Origin: Euglena gracilis
Taxonomy: Eukaryota > Euglenida > Euglenophyceae > Euglenales
Direction: 5' to 3'
Length of the DNA: 64,000 bases
NCBI GenBank assembly: GCA_039621445.1
Contig: CP154955.1
Coordinates: forward strand, 38,171,123-38,235,122
Within the stretch, counting starts at the first letter, position 1, and each line of letters starts with the position of its first letter. The notes under the pieces were generated by a model. That model saw only the letters and a program-made list of their open reading frames with translations. It was not told the origin of the DNA and searched no databases. The position numbers and the translations under genes are program-made. This document shows, piece by piece, positions 19,242 through 31,903 of the stretch.

Positions 19242-22124
19242 TACTGGGATACCCCTTTTTACGTCAGCACCGGCTGGTAGTGGATTGCCACTCCCACGGT
19301 TTGCGCACATCACCATTCTCCTCATTGCCCCCCAAACCCTCATCACCTGTGGCGTCAACCGCGATAGCCACCAATTTTTCCACACCGTTTTCGAAAACTT
19401 TTACCCCGTTACCAACCACCCCAACCAACGTTTTCCACACCGGGTGTACCGAGAAAGTTCACCCACTGCCCATTGACACACCAACTTCCGTTCCCCATGA
19501 GGCAGGGCAAGCGAGTAGCGGTACCCCCCTCGTTCCACTGGGTTACAAGACGAAAGCCCAAAGGCCTGAAGTTATAACGGTGTCGAGTAGTCGCCCAGCT
19601 GCACTAATACCCCGTTTTTCACCAGATGTATCGCTTTCAGATACATCTGTACACCCCCCAGCAGCTTCAAAAGCGCATCCCAACTTTTACACACACCACC
19701 ACCAGACCAACATGCGCGACCAGGACCACTACTCCGACACTTCCTGCCAATGTGTGCACTGTAGGAGAATTTCCGCCCAGCCATATTTCGATCGCGGATG
19801 TTTAGTCCAAACACCAACACTAATCCCGATTTCGCGTAACCATACACTTGGTTGCGGATCGCAATGCGCGACCGTACATCAAGTGCTCCAATAACGAGGT
19901 ATTGCCTTGTTGTTTGGGACCGCGAAATCCGTGTCACACACCTCCCCCACCTCCATCTGGCAGGATATGGACTGGGTATGCACCCATCCAACCCATCAAC
20001 CCTCGGGAATGCCCCTGGGGAGTGTGGATGACACACCCTTGACCTATGTTTGCGGATCCCTGAATTGCGTTACCGCTCTTCAACCCGCGAACCAGGTCGA
20101 CACCTACACGATGCGCGTATGGAACGCCTTTAACTTTGGTCAATACCGTATTTTGGAGGAATGGTTCTGCAAAATCGCGGTGCTGGCTGATTCCTTCGAT
20201 TTGTCGTTGAAAATTGATGCGTTTTCATCAAAAGCGCATGCGCGCTTGTCGCGATATTGGTCGCGACATTCCAACGCATTTCTTAAATTTTGGGGTGATA
20301 CGGTGCTATGGATGCACCCTCCCCCAAAACTTATCCCGGATGTGGTGGAGAAAATCCTCCGCGATGAAGCGCGAGGAGCTCTCCTCATACCCGTCAATCC
20401 GAATGCGGATTGGTTTCACCAATTATCCTATGTGTGTTTTCATTGGTGGGATTTACCCGCTGATGTACCACTATTTGAGGATTTTTGTGGTATATTATTA
20501 CCACCTGTTAAAGAAATCATTTTTCGCGTTTGCTTCTTCGACGCATTCGGATTATCCGATTTGCGTGTGCCAAGATACCTTGGTACCAATGGGGAGGCCA
20601 CACCCTCAACGCAGATTTCTGCGGTCATTGAGAGTGCGGACCAACACCCCAAGTCTGCTGACTACTGTTCACGAATTACTCGCGAATTTCATGGTGTACT
20701 GGATAATCCAGTTTATGCCTGCGACATCGACCCCGCGATTCGCGGTCCGTTCGGTGTTTGCAAAATCGAGCTCAAGGATGGCGCTAAACCCATGCACCGG
20801 AAATTTTTCCGTTGTTCGGGTGAACACGAACAGGCTCTCAACGAGATGATTGAGAAGCTCATCCAGCGGAAGTGGATTATCCCTTCCAAGAGCGAGTGGA
20901 CATCACAAGCTTTTGTGGTGCCCAAACCCGCTGACCAGTCTGGTCAGAAGAAGTGGAGACTAGTGCTGGATTACCGGTACCTGAACTCCCAAACGAAGGA
21001 TGACCCATTCCCGTTACCGCTGATCGAGGATTTGATCACCAAACAATCGGATAACCGATTGTGGTCAATCTTTGATCTGGAAGACGGTTTCCATCAGATG
21101 CATTTGCATCCTGATTCGCAACCGTACACGGCATTCGTGACATCCAAGGGTGTGTACGAATGGACGGTACTCCCCATGGGTGTTAAGAATGGCCCAGCCA
21201 TGTTTCAACGCATGATCCAGTGGGTTTTGCGCGAATTACCGTTTGCTCTGGTGTACATCGATGATGTACTGGTGGGAACCCAACCGCCATCCGCGGAATC
21301 GTACGAGGATATCCTCGACCCGCATTATCGCGATGTGCGCGCGGTATTATCCGCGTTCCAAAAGCATGTGCTTTTTGTGAAGGGTTCCAAAATGCACCTG
21401 TTTCGCAAAATTATTAAATTGTGCGGACACATCCTGAGCAACGGGCAGCGTAAAGCCGCACCCAGTAAGATGGAGGCCATTAAGAAATGGACTCCTGAGG
21501 TCATTAAGACCTTAACACATTTAAAGGGATTTTTGGGATTAGCCCAATATTACGCGATTTACATGAAAGATTTCGCGAAAATCGCGGTACGCCTAACCCG
21601 ACAACTCAAAAATCGGACACCCGATAACGCAAAAGTCATTTGGGATGACCAAATGCGCAAGGCCTTGAAAAAAATCAGGGACTTGCTCCTCGAGAACGTG
21701 GTTCTCGATATCGCGGATCCATACAAACCGTATGTCCTGGAGGTCGACAGCAGCGATTACGCTGTTGGTGGGGTTCTTAGCCAGCATAATGCGGCAAATG
21801 AACTCCGACCTGTGGCTTTCTTCAGCAGGAAGCTACAGGGCGACAACGGGAAAGGACAGGTTAAATGGAGCATTCGCGAAAAGGAGACATATGCCATTGT
21901 GCTAATTCTCCAGAAGTTCCGCAGCTGGATAACCAGCAGCCTGGTCCAGATACTGGTGTTGACGGATCATGAGAGCCTCCAACACTGGTATGCCGAGGAC
22001 CTGAACAAGGCCATGTCATCCGTTGGCAGAGGATGCCGATGGCATGAGTTCTTGCGCCAGTTTAACCTGGTGGTAGTTTATACCCCAGGTCATACGCAAA
22101 AAGTTGCGGATCCTCTCAGCCGAG
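19127..22124 (+). pseudogene. pol: pol of copy A, first part (PR end, linker, RT, RNase H)
   Basis: The -1 frame runs from before 19,127 to the point of copy B insertion, with a single TAA at 19,892 (CAA in copy B). It carries DVILGYPFLRQ, a roughly 450-residue linker of unknown role, then RT motifs: WIIPSKSEWTS, RLVLDYRYLNSQ, IFDLEDGFHQM, LPMGVKNGP and the catalytic YIDD (21,254-21,265). RNase H follows with LEVDSSDYAVGG (Asp at 21,746) and TDHES, then HTQKVADPLSR, cut by the LTR of copy B. Apart from one stop the RT/RNase H core is intact. The continuation is at 38,658. Confidence 0.9.
19175..19223 (+). promoter_or_regulatory. Candidate -1 frameshift site, copy A
   Basis: In the overlap of the protease and pol frames, the codons CAC CCC CCC give an in-phase C CCC CCC heptamer (19,175-19,181). 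Twelve bases downstream is a perfect 8-bp stem TTCCGGAT / ATCCGGAA with a 14-nt loop (19,194-19,223). The pol frame is exactly -1. A poly-C slip site is unusual, and the spacer is longer than the common 5-9 nt. Confidence 0.5.
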
Positions 22125-22441
22125 AGTGTACGTCTGATTCCCAATTCCCCTTTCCCAATTCCCAAAAGCCTTCGCTTTCGCCTTGGCGCACCTACTTGGG
22201 AACTGAAAATCAGAGTAACAGTAAAAACCCTTTTCCCACTTCCCAAGAAGCAAAGCACGGAGCAATGCAGGGAGGACGGACTGGAAATCCAAGTCCGGTC
22301 CAAGGAAAAGGAAGGAAAAAGGTATAAGAAGAATACCACCTGTGGAGAGAGAAGGGGGCACCCATTAGGAGATCCTAATAGGATCTGCTTCCATCCTAAC
22401 TTCCTCAACGGAAGGGGACAGAAGCATACGCCTGGTACACA
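22125..22441 (-). repeat. LTR of copy B (3')
   Basis: 317 bp reading, on the minus strand, TGTGTACC...GTACACT. By eye it is identical to 38,341-38,657. The perfect hairpin AGATCC-TATTA-GGATCT lies within it. The adjoining bases 22,442-22,451 form the polypurine tract. Confidence 0.92.
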
Positions 22442-22451
22442 TCCCCCTCCC
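22442..22451 (-). promoter_or_regulatory. Polypurine tract of copy B
   Basis: GGGAGGGGGA on the minus strand directly abuts the LTR start, where second-strand priming is expected. It matches the tract of copy C at 58,539-58,548. Confidence 0.75.
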
Positions 22452-23261
22452 AGGGCTATGCCCGATTTCCCCTTTGGACCAGGCATTCTGGCCACAGGGA
22501 TTTCGGACACAGACCTGGTCTGTGGGAGGTGCACCCTGGCGCATCCACAGGGGCCCTTTCCGTCGCACAGGGGTCCACTCAAAGGGGGGGGCGGAAAGGA
22601 GGGGACCCAAAAGCCCAAAACGCGCAAAATGGTTTCACCTATTTTGCGGTGGCTTATGGGGTATAGTATATTATAGCCCATTGGGGAAAATGGGGCTGGC
22701 AGGTTTCCTTGCCAAGCAAACCCATCCACCCAGTTTGGGTGTGCCAAAGGCACTTGGGGTTGGGTCCATGGGCATTCCAGGAAAACCCATGGGGAGGGTG
22801 TGGAAGGAGGGGGCCTCTGACCAGTCAAACCTGGGCAGGGCGCATGGCCAGTCAAACCTGACCACGCAAAAGGAAATCCTACTCTACAAAACCAACTGCC
22901 GGCGACAGCATTTGCCCCGGGGGGAAAGTAGAGAGGAGTGGGGGGTTGGCTTAGGCCAGAAAAGTTGTGCTGTCTGGCAGCCTTAAGGCCTCAAACGGCC
23001 GAAAAGAAAAGAAAGGGAAAGGAAAAGGGGCCGTCGGCCCTGTGCGCTGCGTGTCGCACGCCCGCGAGAGGGGAGAGGGGAGGGGGGTGTGCATGCATGC
23101 GCACGGAATCCTGCACATGGCAGCATCCCGGTGGGAACTTACTAGCGGCGAATACCGCAAAGGGTCTTCGAAGGGGCTGTTCGGGCGAATACCCAAACAG
23201 GGTGTCAGGCGAATACCTGACGAGGGTGCTGAAAGACGCCGCATTGGCGCTGACAGACACC
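22452..23261 (-). other. 3' untranslated region of copy B
   Basis: 810 bp without coding potential lie between the ORF3 stop and the polypurine tract, conserved with 57,722-58,538 of copy C. Its 5' part (23,140-23,240) contains three successive hairpins that all have the loop TATTCG, with stems GTCAGG/CCTGAC, CTGTTTGGG/CCCGAACAG and GCGG/CCGC. Confidence 0.7.
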
Positions 23262-26200
23262 TCACCTGCCTTTATTGGCTGGACGTTCGCGGAGCTCACG
23301 CCAGTAGTCGTGTTGGGGGTCCCCTAATGGGTCCTCAACCAACTCCAGTTGGCGTGGGGAACGCGGCGGAGCTGATTCACTCCGAATGGTGTTGAGCTCC
23401 GGATCGTTGACATCAAAGGAAGGGGTCTCCCAGTCCTTGATCCAATTATCCGGCAGCTTCTCCCTGGTACGTTCAGCATGATGCTGAAGATACCGTTGGA
23501 GTTGCTCCCAGAAAATTCTGGGCAGCATCACCGGCCAGATGATGTAATTCATCCGGGGGTGATTCGCAGGCACCTGCGGGGGCATCCCCGGGGTCTGCTT
23601 GAAGTTGATGTCATACATCCACCTCGCTGTCCGAACTCTTGCGGTATGGGGCCGTAATACAGCCGCCAACCAACCTCTGAAGTCCACCAAATCGTGTTCT
23701 TCAGGAGGCCACAATGGCAAGGCGTATCCGCCATGCTGACGCTTGGAGAACAGGGGGTAAACCTGTGTCTCCCAGTCGCCATCAGTCCAGAGGTAAGGCA
23801 TTCTTACCTTGGCGTGTTCCTCGACGGCGAGGCGCATTGCCCCAGCGTCGATCTGGAACTCACGGGCCATTCCCGTGTGGCGGTAGCTTTCTACCTTTCG
23901 GAAGTCGGAGTGCTTCAGGCGGCCTTCCACCTGCTTGTACTCCTTCTTCCACTTCTCCAGTGTCTCCCAGTGCTGGGGGACAATGGTGGTGACTGCTCCA
24001 TCAGCAGTCTGCACGAACTTGCCTCCTATACAGTTGATGCACAAGGCAGGGATATCCCTGTCGTGAGCATTCTCACTGTAGGAGTAGTTCAAGCTGTGCT
24101 TCCAGGCATTCAGGCACTCGCCACATACGAGCGCCACACAGTTCGGCACATATGCCCTGTGATGGAACCACGAGGATTGCACCTGCCGCTTGCACACATG
24201 CACAAGCGGTTGGTTATGCCGCACATGGTGGCATACGGTGCACGTCCAGGACAAAGACGTGCCGTGCTGGAAATCCAACACGCAGTCCTCGCCAAAGTAC
24301 TGTGCCAGTACTCTGGGTGAGCGCCTGTTCCAGAATGTCCAGGTATGTTCCGGGACATAGTGGAAAGGTTCTCCGCGGACGAAGAGGGGCTGAATCCGTC
24401 GATTCAGTGACCCTTTCTGGTGCCTAATAGCAGCCAGTTTCTTCGTCCTCTCTTCCACGGTGCCTAGTCTGGTCAGGATATCCTGGGTCCAGAGCTGGGC
24501 ATCCGCAGACACAGGAGGTGAAGCAGGTTCATCCTGCTCCTCATCCGTCGATCCGGCGGAAGACTGGGCCTGTCGACCACGAGCCTTACCTTTCGGTTTG
24601 CTCTGGCCGTACCCGGACGATGCAACGGCCGAATAGTCGTGCATTGTCGTAGGGCCTTTCGGCTGTCCGCCAGTCTGACCTCCAGCGCCACCTTTCGGTG
24701 GTGGTTTCCCATCACCGCCTTTGGAAGGGGGCTTACAGGGTGCAGCACCCGATTTGCCTCCTTTCGGCTTCGCACTCCCGGAATCAGGAGACGACGCCTG
24801 CGGCTTACTCCTGGTATCAGGAGCCGATGGTGCCGGAGTAGACGTTTGCCGTCTGGGCGAAGCGGGCATACTGACCGCTGGGTCGCGCATGACGCTCCGA
24901 GGGGTTGGCATTCGTTCCTGGGGTTGTTCAGCAGGCCGTCGCCGAACAGGTTCATCCTGTCCGACGAGGCGTGGCACTGTGGTCGTCACCGGAATCGGTG
25001 CTTCCACAGGCGCTGGCGCTCCCAGAAACTCTGCCATTGTCCTCGTCGGCAGGGACGCTGCGCGGTGTCGGTGGTCGTGGGGGTATCTCCTCCACTTCCA
25101 TTTCGACATCCGGTCTAGGAGGTTGATCCTCCACAACCGCTGGCGCAGGTGCTACAGGAGGTTGATCCTCCGCTGTAGCCGGTGCGACAGATGGCTCTGT
25201 CGGCTGGGGTTCATCCCCTGAAGGTGGTTGCACTGTTGCCGGAGATGGGGGTGTGGGGACACCGACATCTGGTGTCTCCACGACCTCAGCGGCGGAGCTT
25301 GATGCTACACCTCCACCTCGTGGCGTTAGTGCAGCAGCCACGGCAGTAATGCCAGTGACCACGGCGCCGAGCACACGGCCTCCTAACGAGGTGCGTGCTG
25401 TGGGACTGGCAGGTTCTTCGAGGATATCCTCGACGACCATACCAGTCACCTCGGCTGGAGGCTCAGCCGTCGGGACAGGCGTTGCAGCCACAGGTATATC
25501 CCCTGCGGGTGCTTCGTCTGGCCGAGGCTGTGCCGGAGCATGCCGAGCAGCGTAGAGGATATCCTCCACGTTCTCACCTTCCTCCTCAGGAAGTTCCTGG
25601 TCTCCACCTACCGGTGGACAGACGGGAGCCGTCGCGGGGGCCGGGGAAACCGATCTTTCCCCTGCCGCTCGCGGGGCAGAGACGAATGATACAGCCGTTC
25701 CTGTCGGAGACGGCGGCGCTGCCTCCAGTATGGTGACGGAGGGGCTGCGGTCGCGTTCCTCCCGCCGCGGAATCGCGGTGGTGGAAGCGACTGACGCCTC
25801 CCGTCTCCTTCGCGCCAGAGGTTCATCCTCTGGGGCGATGAAGGCGCGCAGATCCTCGGGCGAACGAGGATCGTCAGGGTGCCATCGGCATCCCTGGGCA
25901 TCCGCCAGCCTGTAAAAGGCCAGCGTACTGCTACTGGCACTGTTGGGCCAGGGTGGCGGCCATGATGGCTGCACCCACGCGTTTGCAGGCCTGTTCGGGC
26001 CCAGGAAACCGCGGTAACGCGTGTCTTCCCAGACCTCGAAAAACCCGTCCTCGAACTCCTGCACGCATGCCAGAATCGGCATACCCAGGTCGAGGATGGC
26101 CTTCGGGTGATTCATCAGCTGGAGGAATACCTCCCTGTCGAGGGTACCGCCAAACTGTCGCCTCAAATGTTCCTCCAGGTCTATCCCGGCTAGGTGCCAG

Positions 26201-28779
26201 TTGGGGCGCAGGTCGGCGATAACCCGACGACGACGAGGTCCCTCAACGGGGTCGCCGTAGTCTGGTGGCAAGCTTTCCATACCAGGCCTATCGTCCTGGG
26301 GGTCACGGAGATGTATATACACCTCCATGACGTAGGTGGTCCAGGCTCGCCACCAGAACTGTTGCAGCATAAAAATACGCTGCTTATGGACGCGGCGACT
26401 TTTGCCCTGGACATCCGGGGCGTCGCGGCACACATGCATAAGCATGCGGCGTCCCATCTCCAGGCCCGGGTTATCCCGAGGCGGTGGAGGACTTCCGCGC
26501 ACGCCGAATCCCCAGAAGTCGACAGGAAATTCCTGCCGGCAGTACTTACAACAGAGGTCATACCTCTGTGGGTAAGCCAGGGAAACGCGCTTAACGCGGA
26601 AGGTGGAGCCGTAATGGCTCACCAGCCACACCTGGAGGTTGTTGCACCACAACACCTCGATCAGGCGTTCGATGTCGGGGTTCAGTGGGTAGTATTTCCA
26701 CTGCACACCGAGGGGCCCGACTGTGTGAATACAGTCGAAGATTGCCTTCAGCCTTCGGGCCAACACATGCTGGTCCCGAAATCCTAACTGGTGCAGGTAA
26801 CTGCGGCCAGTGGAGTCGCTGAAGAGACCCCAGTTCTGGCAGGGGTATCCCAGCCAAAACCAGAGTTCCCAGAAACCCGGCTGGGCATCCAGCAAGGGTC
26901 TGCCACCTTCACCTTCGAAGGCGTACAGGTCAATTCCGTAATGGAATTGTCTGACTCTGTTCTCGGTGTGGTGTAATACCACCTCGATGACTGCCTCCGG
27001 AGGGGTGACGGGGCGGTTTCCTGCAACATGGTAATCATGCTGCATTCGCCAGCCTTCGTCCTCCAGCTCCTCCTTGAACCTGAGCATTTGCTCAAAGTCC
27101 GAGAGGACTTCTGCTGGTTCTTCCTCCTCCTCACGGGCTGTACCCTTACCCTTGCCCTCACCCTTACCTTTGCCGGCCACGCCTTTGCCTTCTCCCTTGC
27201 CTTTGCCCTCAGCCTTACCTTTGTCCTTCCCTGTCTGGCGAATACCAGAGGGTCGGGCGCTCGGTGCGGCAGGAGTCGGTTCGGTACCTTCCCATTCCAT
27301 CTCTGGGGAGGGACCTTGCCGTTCCGCTGCACGTCGCGGTGACGGCGTGGCTGGGCGCTGGCTAGGAGCCTGGCGTGGGCTTGGTTTCGGCGTAGGAGGT
27401 CGCGGCTCCTTCCATACCGGAGGGATCGGCGGAGGCATTGCGGCAACAGGACGGCTCATCGCTGCCTGTGCCACTGCCGGTGGTTGCCCGGCCAGGGTAT
27501 CCTGGCTGGCTTCCACCTGCATTGCCGCACCGCCTTCCGCGTCCCGTGGGCTGGGTCGCCTGGGCTGTGGGGTAAGGTTCTCCGTAACCCTATCGCGCTT
27601 CAGGGTGGCAGGTAATCCTGCCGCTCCTGCCGGGGGCTCACCGGGTAATACCGGGGTCGCCACCCGCAGCTGCGGCTGGTACGGATGGTAGGGGGTGTAT
27701 CCACGACCCTGAAGGGCAGCCAGAGAGGCGTAATACCTCGTCCGGTGCTCTTCAGACGCGAATACTGGCTCCTGCAGGAAGTGCCGAGCAAGCTCATCCT
27801 GCTCGGTTCCCGGAGGTGCCATATGATAGTAGGGAGCCTCCTGCCGACGGGGGACATCCCCAGTCTGGACAGGGGCTGCACTGGGCGGTCGGGCTGCCTC
27901 ACGGTGGGGAGGTTCATCCTCCACCACTATGGGCTCCTCCTGCCTCCGTGGCTCAACGCCAGGGGCAGGGGCGACCGATGATGCTTGTGGCATCCAGTGC
28001 ATGAACATGTGTTGGACGTATGCCTCAGAGGGCACGTCCGACTGTCCGGCTGGGAGCACGCGTGCGCCGCGCGGGTAATCCGCGTGCGTCGCGTACCGCG
28101 AGACAAATTGCTCCGCTGGCGGCTCGCGCGGCGGCATTCGCTGCGGCGAGGGCGGGCGAGCAAAAATTCTCGTCATCCCAGGTGGGACATGCACAGCCTC
28201 ACCTACCGGTGGGGGCGTGTGCTCACGCATATGCACGGTGTGGGATCCCACCGGCGTCTGCGTTTGCAGCATGGGCGGCACATACACGCCCAGGTCCATC
28301 ATGGTCTCGCCGGGTTCGAAGCCGGAATCGGCTGCGGACGAGAAATACCGTCTGCCCGTCATCAGGGCTTGACCGCAGGGACACCACTGAGCCACAGGGG
28401 TGTTGGCTACCACCAACAGCTGAGCACAGTATGCATCCCAAAGGGCTTGCATAAAGGGCTCCGTTGGGGGGTGTGCGCACATACGCATCGCCCGCTCCAA
28501 CGTCTCCGTAGTGCGGAAGATCATCTCTCCCGCATACGGGGGCAGGCGCGATCTGCGCTGCACTGGTGGCTGAGGTGCCGGCTGCTGGACGGCAGATGGA
28601 TCTGGTACCGCATATGCGGACCGGCTGCTGGTAGCCGCGGCGAATACCGGGGCTGAAACCCTCTCAGCATGTGGGGCACCCGGAATCGGGGCCTCAGCAT
28701 ACTGAGGGTACTGAGGGTATGGCGCGCCAGAAGGCTGCGGCCATGGTGGACCTGGTCCAGGTCCGCGCCCAGGCAGCAT
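23262..28779 (-). pseudogene. ORF3 of copy B: giant unrecognised protein in env position (~1,830 aa)
   Basis: An ATG (28,779) starts MLPGRGPGPGPPWPQPSG, 195 nt after the pol stop. Two overlapping frames (24,952-28,779 and 23,262-25,136) are joined by a 2-nt loss near 25,050; in copy C that stretch is continuous, so the ancestor was one ORF of about 1,830 codons. Parts in order: Pro/Gln/Tyr-rich N-terminus; acidic Pro-rich region; repeats of GKGKGEGKG (27,130-27,240); a conserved globular region (about 25,950-27,100) with FWELWFWLGYPCQNWGLF and LCCKYC; a second Pro/Ala-rich linker; a C-terminal globular region (23,300-24,470) with Cys/His pairs CTVC, HVC, CGEC and CINC that suggest zinc binding. 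I see no signal peptide, transmembrane segment or fusion motif, so it is not a typical envelope. Function unknown; no family recognised. Confidence 0.75.
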
Positions 28780-28859
28780 GATGCTACCCGAACGACGACG
28801 ACAACTAAGGATAACCTTGTTGTCAGTCGATTTGAGTGCGAGAGCACTGAAAAAGCAAG

Positions 28860-28915
28860 GCTTCTATCTTAATCAAAACTCTGCGAGAAAGATAGAGAAA
28901 TAATGAAGTGCAGGG
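28860..28915 (-). promoter_or_regulatory. Splice-acceptor-like tract before ORF3, copy B
   Basis: On the minus strand TTTCTCTATCTTTCTCGCAG ends at 28,881, about 100 nt upstream of the ORF3 ATG. A second pyrimidine tract ending TTTTTCAG follows about 30 nt later. Placement resembles the env splice acceptor of retroviruses and offers a way to express ORF3. Confidence 0.45.
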
Positions 28916-28974
28916 GGGGGTATAAACGCGAAACATTCACATAAAACACACGCATTCTCCAAAACGAAATCGTT

Positions 28975-30300
28975 TCAGAAGGTGTTTATGTTTATGTCTA
29001 TGTTATTGCGCTTGTTCCACAGCTTCCAATCCTGTTGGACATATCCAACAAAACTGGATGCTGGCTCCCAAGTGTCCTCCTCTGGCCCATACCCTTTCCA
29101 GCGAACTTTCCAGTAGTGCACACCCCTGTCGACCTTGTGGTCTATTATCTTATCGACCACAAAGTCGTCCGTTTCAGGTAATCTGGAACGGGGCTTGAAA
29201 TATAGGCAGGGGATAGCTTTTCCGTCTGGGGGGCTTAGGTACGGTTTGAAGTCGTCCATATGGACGTCCTCAATCCCGTTGGGCAAGGCAACTTTATATC
29301 GCCCGCTACTACCTAACCTCTCCAAAATTTCGCATGGGCCGAGCCAAAGAGGATCTAGCTTGGAAGATTGCATGCGGGTGCGGTTATTCCGTACCCACAC
29401 GCGGTCACCTGGACTATACACAGGTGTGTTGAAGTTTTGTAAAAACGATTTCCGTTTGTTGGAATGAATTTCTGTGATACGTGATTGGACTGCAGAGCGG
29501 AGTGATTCCACTTCTGCAAACCACGTTTCACAGCTGACGCTACTTCGGGCGGGTCTCTCCGAGGGGATATCCCCTATGGCCGGAGGGTCTCGTCCGAAAA
29601 CAATTTTGTACGGTGAGTGTGGTAATACCAACCCTGGCAAGGTATTGATGTAAAATAAACACCAATGAAGAACGGATAACCAATTCTTACCCGAGTCAGC
29701 CAGTGAAAGGCGAAGCATATTGACAACGGATTTCACGGCTGCCTCGGCTCTACCATTGCCTTTCGGGCGGTATATAATGGAAAAATGCTGCTCAATGCCG
29801 AGTAAACCGCACAAAGTTGTGAAAAACCGCGAAGAGATCAAGTGATCTTGATCACTCACGATTTCGTTCGGTAAACCCATTAAGCAGATGCATTTCTCCA
29901 GGAATATGGATGCCAAATTCTGGGCTGTCAACCCTGCTTTCCGGCATGGAATGGCTACTATGTACCCACTCAGCCGACAGACGACAACAAAAACGTAATC
30001 GTAAATTTTGTCATCTGATCCTTTGCAAGGTTCAAGTTCGAGAAAATCCATGCAGAGGGATGTAAAAATGTCAGGTGGTACGGGGAAAAAGTCCATCGTA
30101 CCAGGGGGGGTACCTCTGCGCGGTTTCACAGCCTGACAAATTTGGCACCGTTGCGAAATTCGCAAACAGCGCGAATATAAATCTTTTTCACTCAGGGTTG
30201 TGCAATATCTGCGACCCACTAGTGAAAGAAGTTTGGGGGCCCCAGGGTGACCATGGTTGTGATAGCTCAAAATCACGTCATCAACCATAACCAGAATCAT
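28975..30300 (-). CDS. pol: Integrase and chromodomain of copy B
   Basis: A 441-codon frame ends in a stop 195 nt before ORF3. Residues H14, H18, C52 and C55 form the HHCC zinc-binding domain. D85 (CMDFLE), D150 (SDQD) and E186 ([10 protein letters not shown]) form the catalytic D,D-35-E triad with exactly 35 residues between the last two. A GPY/F-like segment ([11 protein letters not shown]) follows, then a chromodomain near the C-terminus ([20 protein letters not shown]). This would insert the cDNA and direct it to marked chromatin. It is separated from the RT frame by a deletion of about 23 nt near 30,288 (compare copy C). All catalytic residues remain, so this is the best-preserved integrase of the window. 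Confidence 0.92.
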   Translation of the reverse strand: MILVMVDDVILSYHNHGHPGAPKLLSLVGRRYCTTLSEKDLYSRCLRISQRCQICQAVKPRRGTPPGTMDFFPVPPDIFTSLCMDFLELEPCKGSDDKIYDYVFVVVCRLSGYIVAIPCRKAGLTAQNLASIFLEKCICLMGLPNEIVSDQDHLISSRFFTTLCGLLGIEQHFSIIYRPKGNGRAEAAVKSVVNMLRLSLADSGKNWLSVLHWCLFYINTLPGLVLPHSPYKIVFGRDPPAIGDIPSERPARSSVSCETWFAEVESLRSAVQSRITEIHSNKRKSFLQNFNTPVYSPGDRVWVRNNRTRMQSSKLDPLWLGPCEILERLGSSGRYKVALPNGIEDVHMDDFKPYLSPPDGKAIPCLYFKPRSRLPETDDFVVDKIIDHKVDRGVHYWKVRWKGYGPEEDTWEPASSFVGYVQQDWKLWNKRNNIDININTF

Positions 30301-31903
30301 TCCGGAAAATAAGCCGCAATGGTGATAGAGAGTAATTCTCTATGGATTCACCATTACGAAGTCTATTCACAATGGTACTATATACCGGGTCACGCGAATA
30401 ATCCCATTCGCGGAAAAATAGGGGGGTAGGAGTTTCCGTACGCGTAATGCGACGGGGTCCGGCAGTGCGTCCACGCCGGCGCCTTCCACGCAATGGTGAA
30501 ATGGCGATGCTGCGATACACCCGGGTAACCGGTAGTGAATCGAGCAAGTTGTCCGCAGCGTCGGATCGACGTGCGAACTGGTCAGCCTCATGGCTGCCAT
30601 GAAAAGTCGCATCACCCTCATCCGGGTTCCCAGGATAATACCAGGGGGCTCGGCTGAGAGGATCCGCAACTTTTTGCGTGTGACCTGGGGTATAAACTAC
30701 CACCAGGTTAAACTGGCTCAAGAACTCATGCCATCGGCATCTTCTGCCAACTGATGACATGGCCTTGTTCAGGTCCTCGGTATACCAGTGTTGAAGGCTC
30801 TCATGATCCGTCAACACTAGTATCTGGACCAAGCTGCTGGCTATCCAGCTGCGGAATTTCTGGAGAATAAGCACAATGGCATATGTCTCCTTTTCGCGAA
30901 TGCTCCATTTAACCTGTCCTTTCCCATTGTCGCCCTGTAGCTTCCTGCTAAAGAAAGCCACAGGTCGGAGTTCATTCGCCGCATTATGCTGGCTAAGAAC
31001 CCCGCCAACAGCGTAATCGCTGCTGTCGACCTCCAGGACATACGGTTTGTATGGATCCGCGATATCGAGAACCACGTTCTCGAGGAGCAAGTCCTTGATT
31101 TTATTCAAGGCCTCGCGCATTTGGTCATCCCAAATGACTTTTGCGTTATCGGGTGTCCGATTTTTGAGTTGTCGGGTTAGGGGTACCGCGATTTTCGCGA
31201 AATCTTTCATGTAAATCGCGTAGTATTGGGCTAATCCCAAAAATCCCTTTAAATGCGTTAAGGTCTTAATGACCTCAGGAGTCCATTTCTTAATGGCCTC
31301 CATCTTACTGGGTGCGGCTTTACGCTGCCCGTTGCTCAGGATGTGTCCGCAAAACTTAATAATTTTGCGAAACAGGTGCATTTTGGAACCCTTCACAAAA
31401 AGCACATGCTTTTGGAACGCGGATAATACCGCGCGCACATCGCGGTAATGCGGGTCGAGGATATCCTCGCCCGATTTCGCGGATGGCGGTTGGGTTCCCA
31501 CCAGTACATCATCGATGTACACCAGAGCAAACGGTAAATCGCGCAAAACCCACTGGATCATGCGAGAAAACATGGCTGGGCCATTCTTAACACCCATGGG
31601 GAGTACCGTCCATTGGTACACACCCTTGGATGTCACGAATGCCGTGTACGGTTGCGAATCAGGATGCAAATGCATCTGATGGAAACCGTCTTCCAGATCA
31701 AAGATTGACCACAACCGGTTATCCGATTGTTTTGTGATCAAATCCTCGATCAGCGGTAACGGGAAGGGGTCATCCTTCGTTTGGGAGTTCAGGTACCGGT
31801 AATCGAGCACGAGTCTCCACTTATTCTGATCAGACTGGTCAGCCGGGTTTAGGGCACCACAAAAGCTTGTGATGTCCACTCGCTCTTGGAAGGGATAATC
31901 CAC
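30281..31903 (-). pseudogene. pol: RT catalytic core and RNase H of copy B
   Basis: This 540-codon frame carries RLVLDYRYLNSQ, DLEDGFHQMHLH, LPMGVKNGP, YIDD, then RNase H (LEVDSSDYAVGG, TDHES) and HTQKVADPLSR. It ends with a basic Arg-rich linker (RGRRRRGRTAG). Its start is artificial: two single-base insertions near 31,855-31,866 (a TAA results) separate it from the preceding pol frame. Its end is caused by the 23-nt deletion before the integrase. Motif residues are all present. Confidence 0.88.

Noticed and set aside
24952-25136. A conserved +1 frameshift within ORF3
   Set aside because: Copy C is continuous at this point and broken elsewhere, so the overlap in copy B reflects a 2-nt deletion.
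23262-28779. ORF3 as a classical retroviral envelope
   Set aside because: No signal peptide, transmembrane segment, fusion peptide or furin-type site is apparent, although its position is that of env.
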